A stretch of 5,304 nt of DNA. Origin: CALJUZ01 sp003387805 (GTDB lineage Bacteria > Bacillota > Limnochordia > Limnochordales > ZCTH02-B6). This document shows, one piece after another, positions 1 through 5,304 of this stretch; the first letter of the stretch is position 1; each line of letters begins with the position of its first letter. The DNA lies in NCBI GenBank assembly GCA_937975235.1, contig CALJUZ010000042.1, positions 1 to 5,304 on the forward strand. The letters run 5' to 3'. A program made the translations under genes and the position numbers. The notes under the pieces are model-generated. The model saw nothing but the letters and a program-made list of their open reading frames with translations, ran no database searches and had not been told where the DNA came from.

Positions 1-2473
1 GCAGCCCCGCCGGCGCCGTGGCGACGTCCAGCCGCACCTCGTAGGCCGGCCCGAAGCCCAGCTCGGCGCCGCCCGCCGGGGACGCCGGCGGCGGCACCGC
101 GGCCGCCGGCGCCGGCCCCGTGCCCGCAGCGCCCGCAGTGCCCGCGGCGCCCGCATCGCCCGCGGCGCTCGCTCCCATCACGCCGTAGCGGATCGTGTCG
201 TTGACCGGTTCCTTCGTCGGATGGTCCAAGTACAGCAGGAGCTCCAGCGGCTGGCCCGCCAGCTGCCGCGCCTGCCGGTCGAAGTTGACCCGCACCGTCA
301 GCTGCTGGTTGTCAACAGCCAAATACAGCGCCCGCAGCAGCCCGTCTTCGTCCACGGCGTCGTAGCGGGCCGCCGCGTCCCACTCCTGGAAGTCGGCCCA
401 GCCGTCGGCCACCGGCGCGCTGAGCCCCGACAGCGCCACGGCCGGCTGCGCCGGGGCCGGCGCCACGATGGGCCGCAGCAGCCGCGCCGGCACCTCCAGC
501 CCCAGACTCTCGTAAACGGCGGCCACATGGCGCCGGAACAGCCGGTCGAAGGCCGCGTCGTTGCCCGAGTCCTGGTCCGAGCCGTACCACCAGAACCAGT
601 CGCTGCCCTGGGCCGCCAGCATGGCTTCCCACGCAGCGGCGATGCGCGCCGCATGCGCCGGGTCGCCGCCGTGCTCGTCTTCGTAGCGGGCCAGCGCCGC
701 CCGCGCCTCGGCCAGCAGCGACCACGCCACATTCTCCTCGTTTTCGCCGATCCACGTTTCCAAATCGCTGTTGATCCACGAGCCGGTCCACAAATCATCC
801 AGCACGACGGTGGGCGGGTGCGCCGCCAAATACTCGGACACGGTCACCGTGTTCAGCAGCGGGTCGCTCTCCAAAGCGCTGTACAGCGCGTGGAAAAATT
901 CCTTGCCGTCGTTGTCGTAATGCTCCCAGGCGTTTTCGCCGTCCAGGGCGATGACGACGACTTTCTCGCCCGCCGCCGGGCCCAGCTCCCGCCGCACCCG
1001 GTGCAAATACCCGATGAGGTCCGCCGCCGCGGCCCGCCCGCTCATGCCCGAATACTCAAACCCGACCCGGTCCGACAGCACGATGTCCCGGAACAAAATC
1101 GCGACCCGCTCGCCGTCCCACTCGGCCACGTACGCCTGATACAGCAAGTCCGGCCGCACCACCGTGCCGTCGATGCCCCGAATCTGGACGCCCAGCGTCT
1201 TCTCCAGAACTCCTTCGCTGGAGATCATCCAGTCAAAGCCCGCCCGGGCCACATACGGCACGATGTACTTGGACACCGCCTGCTCCGACGGCCACACGCC
1301 CCGCGGGGCCCGCCCGAAATGGGTGCGGTAGTTCTCCACGCCCCGCTCCAGGTGCCGGGCGATGTCCTCCGGATACGCAAACCGCACGCCCGGCAGCGGC
1401 AGGTCGGGCGAGGCGATGCGCGCCACGTCGGTGTCGTAGAGCAACGGCAAAATCGGATGCGCGTACGGCGTCGTAATGATCTCGATCTGCCCCGATTCCT
1501 GCATCCGCCGGTGCAGCGGCAGGACTTCCCGGATGATGGCCGTCTGCTTGGCCCGGATGACCTGCTTGTCCTCTTCGGTAAAGCCGCGGCCCCGCCGCAC
1601 CAGCGCGGCCAGGTCCGAATCATTCTCCAGGAAATCCGGGTCAAACCACGCCAGGTCAAACCACACCTGCAAGTCCCGATAATCCTGCTCGGTGAAGCGC
1701 GTCATCGCCTCGGCGATGGCCGCATCCGACCCGTCCGGTCCCCGCTTGTTCAGGAGCTCCTGGTAGCGCGGGTAGCGGGCGATAACCTTGTCCCAGTTGG
1801 CATCAAAAAACCGCCGCAGCAAGAAGGCCTTCTCGTCGTCGCCGAGCTGGTCCGCCGGGATGAGGGCCATCTTTTGGTACACATCCCGCGGCTCGCCGTC
1901 GTAGTAGGCCAGCAGCTGGTCGATGAGCGACGGCACCAGGTTGAACGTGGCCTTCACCGACGGGTACTCCAGCAAAACGGCGGCCATATCGTAGTAGTCT
2001 TTGATGGCGTGCATGCGCACCCAAGGCAAAAAGGCCTCGCCCGTGGCCGGATCGGTGTACAGCGGCTGGTGCTGGTGCCAGACGAAGGCCACGTTCAGCG
2101 GCGTGGCGTCGTCCGCCGCCGGCGCCGGCGCAACGGCCTCCGGCGCGGCGCCCTGTGCCGAAACGTTCGCCGCGCCCAGCGCAGCGGCCACAATCACGAG
2201 GAAGACGGCGACGAGCCCCGCCGCGGACCGGCGGTGAGCGCGCCCGCCAATGCCCGAAAACCGACCCTTCCCCGCCCGGTCCAGTGGCCGGACCACCGGG
2301 CGGCCGGCCTCAAAGTGGTCCAGTGGCCGGACCGGCCGTATTTTCGACGTGAATGCGCCCGATTTCTCGGCAAAACGGCGACCCTCATGACGGCGGTCCG
2401 GTGGCCGGACCAGTCTGCGCGCCTCCGAAGATTGGTCCAGCAACTGGACCACAGTGCGAGACGACGTTTTCAC
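1..2473 (-). CDS. Secreted glycoside hydrolase family 57 (amylopullulanase / alpha-amylase type), 3' end beyond window
   Basis: Predicted exported alpha-glucan hydrolase of family GH57; 824 codons are visible with no stop before the left edge. Numbering from the GTG at 2473: residues 86-105 are hydrophobic and follow an Arg-rich stretch (HRRSAAG), with a likely signal peptidase cut after VSA at 106. There is no lipobox Cys. The GH57 domain starts about 127 with VAFVWHQHQPLY, then NLVPSLI (178), TTPYAHPILPLL (334), RGVWPSEQAVSKY with the probable nucleophile Glu397, ALDGENAWEHY with the probable acid Asp511, and LWTGSWINSD (561). SDWFWWYGSDQDSG (about 624-637) closes the catalytic region as in amylopullulanases. 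From about 680 a beta-rich segment (ADGWADFQEWD, ALYLAVDNQQLTVRVNF, LELLLYLD) resembles the C-terminal DOMON/glucodextranase-like domain of such enzymes. GTG2473 was chosen because GGAGG lies 7 nt upstream. It leaves an unusual 85-residue extension before the signal segment. GTG2296 is an alternative start with a weak ribosome site. Pullulanase versus amylase activity cannot be read from sequence. Confidence 0.93.
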   Translation of the reverse strand, partial: MKTSSRTVVQLLDQSSEARRLVRPPDRRHEGRRFAEKSGAFTSKIRPVRPLDHFEAGRPVVRPLDRAGKGRFSGIGGRAHRRSAAGLVAVFLVIVAAALGAANVSAQGAAPEAVAPAPAADDATPLNVAFVWHQHQPLYTDPATGEAFLPWVRMHAIKDYYDMAAVLLEYPSVKATFNLVPSLIDQLLAYYDGEPRDVYQKMALIPADQLGDDEKAFLLRRFFDANWDKVIARYPRYQELLNKRGPDGSDAAIAEAMTRFTEQDYRDLQVWFDLAWFDPDFLENDSDLAALVRRGRGFTEEDKQVIRAKQTAIIREVLPLHRRMQESGQIEIITTPYAHPILPLLYDTDVARIASPDLPLPGVRFAYPEDIARHLERGVENYRTHFGRAPRGVWPSEQAVSKYIVPYVARAGFDWMISSEGVLEKTLGVQIRGIDGTVVRPDLLYQAYVAEWDGERVAILFRDIVLSDRVGFEYSGMSGRAAAADLIGYLHRVRRELGPAAGEKVVVIALDGENAWEHYDNDGKEFFHALYSALESDPLLNTVTVSEYLAAHPPTVVLDDLWTGSWINSDLETWIGENEENVAWSLLAEARAALARYEDEHGGDPAHAARIAAAWEAMLAAQGSDWFWWYGSDQDSGNDAAFDRLFRRHVAAVYESLGLEVPARLLRPIVAPAPAQPAVALSGLSAPVADGWADFQEWDAAARYDAVDEDGLLRALYLAVDNQQLTVRVNFDRQARQLAGQPLELLLYLDHPTKEPVNDTIRYGVMGASAAGDAGAAGTAGAAGTGPAPAAAVPPPASPAGGAELGFGPAYEVRLDVATAPAGL
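120..173. repeat. Degenerate 9-bp repeat encoding an Ala-Gly-x linker in the hydrolase
   Basis: About six 9-bp units close to GYGCCCGCR run head to tail. On the coding strand they read as Ala-Gly-(Asp/Ala/Thr) triplets, followed by a Pro/Ala-rich run (about residues 767-803). The segment interrupts the C-terminal beta-rich domain between RYGVMG and ELGFGPAYEVRLDV, so it is probably an expanded surface loop, not an inter-domain linker. Confidence 0.75.
2278..2450. repeat. Four phased 17-bp dyads on a 39-bp grid (operator or RNA-hairpin array)
   Basis: The four sites are 2278-2294 and 2317-2333 (both GGTCCAGTGGCCGGACC), 2395-2411 (GGTCCGGTGGCCGGACC) and 2434-2450 (GGTCCAGCAACTGGACC). Their starts are 39, 78 and 39 bp apart, so one grid position (2356-2372) is empty or badly decayed. 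The 22-bp spacers share no sequence. The last two sites are perfect 7-3-7 palindromes. In the first two, one pair is imperfect as DNA but becomes G-U in the minus-strand RNA, so all four can form a 7-bp stem with a 3-nt loop in the transcript. The last site changes its centre and inner pair yet stays symmetrical, which argues for constraint on pairing rather than simple copying. Known operator classes of comparable size include TetR- and GntR-type sites, but I cannot assign a regulator. The array also lies inside the open frame of the GH57 gene if GTG2473 is its start. Confidence 0.8.
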
Positions 2474-2480
2474 ATGCATA

Positions 2481-2485
2481 CCTCC
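2481..2485 (-). promoter_or_regulatory. Ribosome binding site deciding the GH57 start
   Basis: GGAGG on the minus strand lies 7 nt before GTG2473 but only 1 nt before the in-frame ATG at 2479-2477. The spacing therefore favours the GTG. The motif is the end of a triple 10-bp repeat whose units also end in GGGG. An out-of-frame ATG at 2475 meets TGA at once and is not a gene. Confidence 0.6.
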
Positions 2486-2513
2486 CCGCTCGACCCCGCT
2501 CGACCCCGCTCGA
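2484..2513. repeat. Three tandem 10-bp units CCCCGCTCGA
   Basis: Three exact consecutive copies of CCCCGCTCGA (TCGAGCGGGG on the coding strand) stand directly before the GH57 ribosome site; the G run of the last unit merges into GGAGG. The 11-mer CCCCGCTCGAG, covering the outermost copy, recurs at 5240-5250 in the malF leader. Ten base pairs is close to one helical turn, so the copies face the same side of the DNA. Slippage origin or a protein-binding role cannot be told apart here. Confidence 0.8.
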
Positions 2514-2570
2514 GTCCGCCTGACGGCGACCCCGGTGCAGCCCCGCACAGGCGGCCGCCCGGCGCCGGCG

Positions 2571-3425
2571 TCAGCCTTTGACCCCGCCCTGGGTCAGGCC
2601 CGAGATGAGCTGCTTCTGCAGCAGCATAAAAATCGTCACGATGGGAATCGACGCGATGAGCGCGCCCGCCGAGAACACGCCCCAGCGCCGGGCATACTGG
2701 TCGCCGATGAACAGGTTCATGCCCACGGCCAGCGTCAGCTGCTCATTGCTTTGCAAGAGCACCCGCGCCAGGATGTAATCCGAATACGTCCCGATGAACG
2801 TCAGGATAAACACGACCACCAAAATGGGCCGCACCAGCGGCAGCACGATGCGCGTGAACGTCGTAAACCGCGACGCCCCGTCGATGAACGCCGACTCCTC
2901 CAGCTCCTTCGGAATCGTGTCGAAGTAGCCTTTCATCAGCCACGTGTTGATGCCGATGGCGCCGCCCAGGTACACCATCACCAGCCCCGCGTGGGTGTTG
3001 AGGCCCAGCCCCGGCACGTAGCGGCCGATGGAAAGCAGCAGCAAGTAGATGGACACCACGGCCAGCACCTGGGGAAACACCTGCACCAAAATCAGCGCGA
3101 ACAAGCCGGCCCGCCGCCCGCGGAAGCGGAACCGCGAAAACGCGTACGCCGCCAGAGCGCACAAGAACACGGAAATGAAAGCGTTGGCGCCCGACACTTT
3201 GATGCTGTTCCACATCCACGTAAAGAACGGATACCGCGGCTCCTGCGCCAGCATCCTGTAATTGTCCAGCGTCGGCGCGATGGGCACCACCGACTGCTGC
3301 ACCAGCGTGTTGGTGCCGTCAAACGACGCGGACACCACCCACACGATGGGGAAAAACGTAAACGCCAGCGCGGCCCAGATGAACAGGTGGCGCCAAACGT
3401 GTCCCCACAGCGACAGCTTATGCAC
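2571..3425 (-). CDS. malG: Maltose/maltodextrin ABC transporter permease MalG
   Basis: Inner-membrane permease that pairs with MalF to form the translocation channel for maltodextrins. The 284 residues fit the usual size of MalG proteins. Six membrane spans are visible at about 13-34, 79-97, 105-130, 145-163, 200-222 and 250-268. The cytoplasmic EAA loop that contacts the ATPase reads EESAFIDGASRFTTFTRIVLP at about 176-196, with the conserved DGA and the closing Pro. The C-terminus LISGLTQGGVKG is the typical MalG tail, which in E. coli reaches into the MalK dimer. The start is GTG at 3425-3423. It overlaps the malF TAA by 8 bp (GTGCATAA) and has AGGAGGT 8 nt upstream, so the two permeases are translationally coupled. 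No truncation or missing motif is seen. Confidence 0.97.
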   Translation of the reverse strand: MHKLSLWGHVWRHLFIWAALAFTFFPIVWVVSASFDGTNTLVQQSVVPIAPTLDNYRMLAQEPRYPFFTWMWNSIKVSGANAFISVFLCALAAYAFSRFRFRGRRAGLFALILVQVFPQVLAVVSIYLLLLSIGRYVPGLGLNTHAGLVMVYLGGAIGINTWLMKGYFDTIPKELEESAFIDGASRFTTFTRIVLPLVRPILVVVFILTFIGTYSDYILARVLLQSNEQLTLAVGMNLFIGDQYARRWGVFSAGALIASIPIVTIFMLLQKQLISGLTQGGVKG

Positions 3426-5070
3426 CGTGGTCCACCTCCTCCAGCGCCCGGGTGAAGCGGAAGTTCAGGTACGTGATGGTGCCTACGATGAAAAAGATGA
3501 GCAGCGACACCGCGGCGGCCAGGCCGTAGTCGGCGCCCCGCCCGCCTTCAAAGGCCAGGCGGTACGTGTACGAAATCAAGATGTCCGTCGCGCCCGCGGG
3601 CGTCACCGCGCCGGCGATGGGCGGCCGGCCCCGGGTCACCAGGTAGATCACCGTAAAGTTGTTGAAGTTGTAGGCGAAGGACGAAATGAGCAGCGGCGCG
3701 ATGGACGTCATCAGAAGCGGAAACGTCACGTAGCGGAACTGCTGCCACGGCCGGGCGCCGTCGCAGTACGCCGCCTCGTACAGCTCCGGCGAAATGCTCT
3801 GCAGCGCGCCCAAAGACACGATCATCATGTACGGGTAGCCCAGCCACAGATTCACGATGAGCAGGGCGATTTTCGCCCAAAACGGATCCTGCAGCCACGG
3901 TATCGTCGTATCAAACAGCGCCTGCACGATGCGATTGACCTGGCCGAACTCGGTGTTGAAGAGGCCTCGCCACACCAGCGCGCTGACGAACGCGGGAATG
4001 GTATACGGCAGGATCAGGAGCGACCGGTACAGCCCTTTCAGCTTCATGGCCGGGTGGTTGAGCACCAGCGCCAGTGCCAGGCCCAGCGTGAACGTCAGCA
4101 CCACGCTGCCCGCGGCCCACACGAACGTCCAGGTGAACACCTGGAAAAACGGCCCCGAAATGGCGGGGTTGGTCAGCATGCGCACGTAGTTGTCGAAGCC
4201 CACCAGCGTGCGGAAACCGGGCAGCAGCCGCTCGCCGTCGGGCGCCGTGAAGAAGCCGTCCTGCGGCGTGTAGACGACGCCGGTCTGGTTGTCGACCAGC
4301 GCGCCTGCGCGGCGGTCGTACGTGTAGCGCTGCTGCAGCGCCCGGAAATTGTTGGCGTCGGCCATCTGCAGCACCGTGCCGTCCATGTCCAGCCGCAGCT
4401 GCTGCAGCGCCGCGATGCGCTGCAGCACCTCCCGCCGCTCCAGCCGGCGGGCGTCGCCGATGCGGACGATGGTGCCGTCCTCGTCCGCGGCCACGTCCAG
4501 ACGCAAGCCCGGGTCGTCGTCGAGACCGACGGCATCGGGCCCCGCCACGGCGTCCAGCGGCACCACCCGCTCACCGACGCTCACCAGCAGCGTGCCGTCC
4601 GGCGCCGTCAGGAGCAGCGTGCGCTGGCCCCGCTCGTCCTCGAACAGCGCATACGGATACCGGGGCGCGTCGGGCGCGGCGTAGGTCTGGGCCTCCAGCT
4701 GCTCGATGACCTGTTCCATCGAAAGAATGTTGCCCGTGCCGTAGTTGGTGAACGACACGTAGATGTTGTAGACCATCGGGTAGATGACCATCGCGCCCAT
4801 GAACAGCAGTCCGGGCAGCAAGTAGCGCAGCGGGTACGCCCGCTCCACCAGGGCGACGATGTTGATGAGCAGCACGCCCACCACCACCGAGGCGAAAAAG
4901 GCGTACTGCTGGTCGCGGAACAGGGTGATGACGAACGGAATGACCAAAGCGTCCAACACGGCCACGAACACCAGCTTGGCCCACCAGCCCCACCCCGAGG
5001 GGAAAGCGAGGCGAGGCCCCGGGCGGGCCGCCGGCTGCGGCTGCCGTTGTCGTTCACCGGGCTGTGACAC
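3418..5070 (-). CDS. malF: Maltose/maltodextrin ABC transporter permease MalF
   Basis: Larger channel subunit of the maltodextrin importer, 550 residues (E. coli MalF has 514). Spans lie at about 32-51, 56-76, 83-107, 309-336, 350-370, 400-422, 452-475 and 512-536, the eight-span MalF layout. The extracytoplasmic loop at about 108-305 keeps recognisable E. coli P2 landmarks: FTNYGTGNILSMEQ just after span 3 and DNQTGVVYTP...GFF.APDGE.LLPGF (260-286), like NNQSGVKYRPN...DEKLSPGY. P2 contacts the binding protein, so a MalE partner is implied although not visible. The EAA loop EAAYCDGARPWQQFRYVTFP (432-451) docks the ATPase. The N-terminus has a Pro/Gln/Arg-rich tail of about 25 residues. The start is GTG at 5070, with AAAGGGTGA 6 nt upstream. 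The gene runs into malG with an 8-bp overlap. Substrate length preference within maltose and maltodextrins cannot be told. Confidence 0.97.
   Translation of the reverse strand: MSQPGERQRQPQPAARPGPRLAFPSGWGWWAKLVFVAVLDALVIPFVITLFRDQQYAFFASVVVGVLLINIVALVERAYPLRYLLPGLLFMGAMVIYPMVYNIYVSFTNYGTGNILSMEQVIEQLEAQTYAAPDAPRYPYALFEDERGQRTLLLTAPDGTLLVSVGERVVPLDAVAGPDAVGLDDDPGLRLDVAADEDGTIVRIGDARRLERREVLQRIAALQQLRLDMDGTVLQMADANNFRALQQRYTYDRRAGALVDNQTGVVYTPQDGFFTAPDGERLLPGFRTLVGFDNYVRMLTNPAISGPFFQVFTWTFVWAAGSVVLTFTLGLALALVLNHPAMKLKGLYRSLLILPYTIPAFVSALVWRGLFNTEFGQVNRIVQALFDTTIPWLQDPFWAKIALLIVNLWLGYPYMMIVSLGALQSISPELYEAAYCDGARPWQQFRYVTFPLLMTSIAPLLISSFAYNFNNFTVIYLVTRGRPPIAGAVTPAGATDILISYTYRLAFEGGRGADYGLAAAVSLLIFFIVGTITYLNFRFTRALEEVDHGA
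3434..3440 (-). promoter_or_regulatory. malG ribosome binding site inside malF
   Basis: AGGAGGT, a near full-length Shine-Dalgarno match, encodes part of the EEV codons at the malF C-terminus and lies 8 nt before the malG GTG. It fixes the GTG as the malG start and supports coupled translation of the two permeases. Confidence 0.85.
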
Positions 5071-5304
5071 GGGATTTCACCCTTTCACGGCGGGTCGCCG
5101 TTTCGTCTCTCCTGGCGGCGTCGGCGGCCGGGGCGCCGGGGCGCCGGGGCCAGCCTGCGGCCGCGCCGGCCGCCGCGGGCACCGCGGCGAGCGGAGCCCC
5201 GGCGTTTGTATACACGGACAAGTCCAGGGGCTGCCCAAGCCCCGCTCGAGCTCGAGGTCAGTCCCGGGCCCGCCCTGGCCGCGCTCGGACTCCGGCTCAG
5301 ACCC
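5071..5304. other. malF leader / intergenic region with several dyads, no supported gene
   Basis: All six frames give low-complexity Pro/Arg/Ala-rich or interrupted translations, so no gene is called. In plus coordinates it holds a 7-3-7 inverted repeat GCCGCGG-GCA-CCGCGGC (5172-5188), a 6-bp stem GGGGCT...AGCCCC with a 5-nt loop (5227-5243), GGACAAGTCC (5216-5225), CTCGAGCTCGAG (5245-5256) and alternating GGGGCGCCGG units near 5126-5151. On the minus strand TATACA (5212-5207) could be a -10 box, but no good -35 is found at 16-18 bp. Neither stem has a following U-tract. If malE lies to the right, this gap may hold an attenuating hairpin or a separate malF promoter. Confidence 0.5.
5077..5085 (-). 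promoter_or_regulatory. malF ribosome binding site
   Basis: AAAGGGTGA, a Shine-Dalgarno-like purine tract, lies 6 nt before the GTG at 5070. It supports that start in preference to any downstream ATG, none of which precedes the first membrane span. Confidence 0.7.

Larger units (their letters stand above)
2474..2570. other. malG to GH57 spacer, no gene
   Basis: This 97-bp gap follows the malG TGA. On the minus strand it holds the short self-complementary GGCGGCCGCC, but no U-tract follows it, so no intrinsic terminator is seen and read-through from malG into the hydrolase gene is plausible. The left half is the 10-bp tandem repeat and the GH57 ribosome site. No convincing -35/-10 pair was found. 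Confidence 0.6.

Noticed and set aside
2194..2388. Small minus-strand peptide gene overlapping the dyads
   Set aside because: It is an alternative frame of the GH57 5' region with a Ser/Arg-rich translation, no family signal and no need for a separate gene.
2278..2450. CRISPR array
   Set aside because: Regular repeats with unique spacers superficially fit, but 17-bp repeats and 22-bp spacers are below the usual sizes, one unit is missing, and no cas gene is present.
2521..2570. Intrinsic terminator after malG
   Set aside because: GC-rich self-complementary stretches occur, but nothing like a U-tract follows on the minus strand.
221..2581. 786-codon open frame on the plus strand
   Set aside because: It is antisense to the GH57 gene, is Arg/Pro/Gln/His-rich with no recognisable domain, and arises because high-GC third positions suppress stops on the opposite strand.
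2454..3455. 333-codon open frame on the plus strand
   Set aside because: It is antisense to malG and ends inside malF; composition is that of a shadow frame.
3262..5067. 601-codon open frame on the plus strand
   Set aside because: It is antisense to malF and malG, whose motifs and membrane spans are unmistakable; the plus translation is low-complexity and His/Arg/Gln-rich.
5071..5304. 3' end of an upstream malE gene
   Set aside because: None of the minus-strand frames gives a convincing binding-protein C-terminus; frames are Arg/Pro/Ala-rich and no family motif is seen.

Overview
The window is very GC-rich and carries one leftward (minus-strand) block, read from the right edge to the left: an untranslated leader (5304-5071), a malF-type permease gene (5070-3418), a malG-type permease gene (3425-2571), a 97-bp spacer, and a large gene for a secreted family-57 glycoside hydrolase that runs off the left edge (2473 to 1). 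The long open frames on the plus strand (221-2581 and 3262-5067) are antisense shadows produced by the base composition. No RNA gene, insertion sequence, CRISPR array or origin was found.

The organism is probably a bacterium with a high-GC genome, plausibly a thermophile of the deep Bacillota or Chloroflexota type. This rests on three points: strong AGGAGGT-type ribosome binding sites, two or three GTG starts, and a GH57 enzyme, a family enriched in thermophiles. It is an inference from style, not an identification.

The genes make a coherent maltodextrin-use unit. The GH57 enzyme has a signal-peptide-like segment, both catalytic motifs and a beta-rich C-terminal domain. It would cut starch-like alpha-glucans outside the membrane. 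MalF and MalG would form the channel that imports the oligosaccharides. MalF keeps the large extracytoplasmic P2 loop that docks the binding protein in the E. coli system. The binding protein (MalE) and ATPase (MalK) are not in the window. The order malF-malG-GH57 matches my recollection of the archaeal Mal-II cluster of Pyrococcus (malE-malF-malG-apu-malK), so malE is expected to the right and malK possibly to the left.

The least explained structure is at 2278-2450, just inside or just upstream of the GH57 gene. Four 17-bp dyads of the form GGTCC-RG-NNN-CY-GGACC (7-3-7) sit on an exact 39-bp grid. The central fifth position is replaced by an AT-richer patch. Either this is a regularly phased operator or RNA-hairpin array, or it encodes a 13-residue repeat at the N-terminus of the hydrolase, because 39 bp is 13 codons and the frame is open throughout. 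The two readings give different start codons. Smaller curiosities are a triple 10-bp repeat feeding the hydrolase ribosome binding site, with one copy also in the malF leader, and an Ala-Gly-x repeat inserted in the C-terminal domain of the hydrolase.
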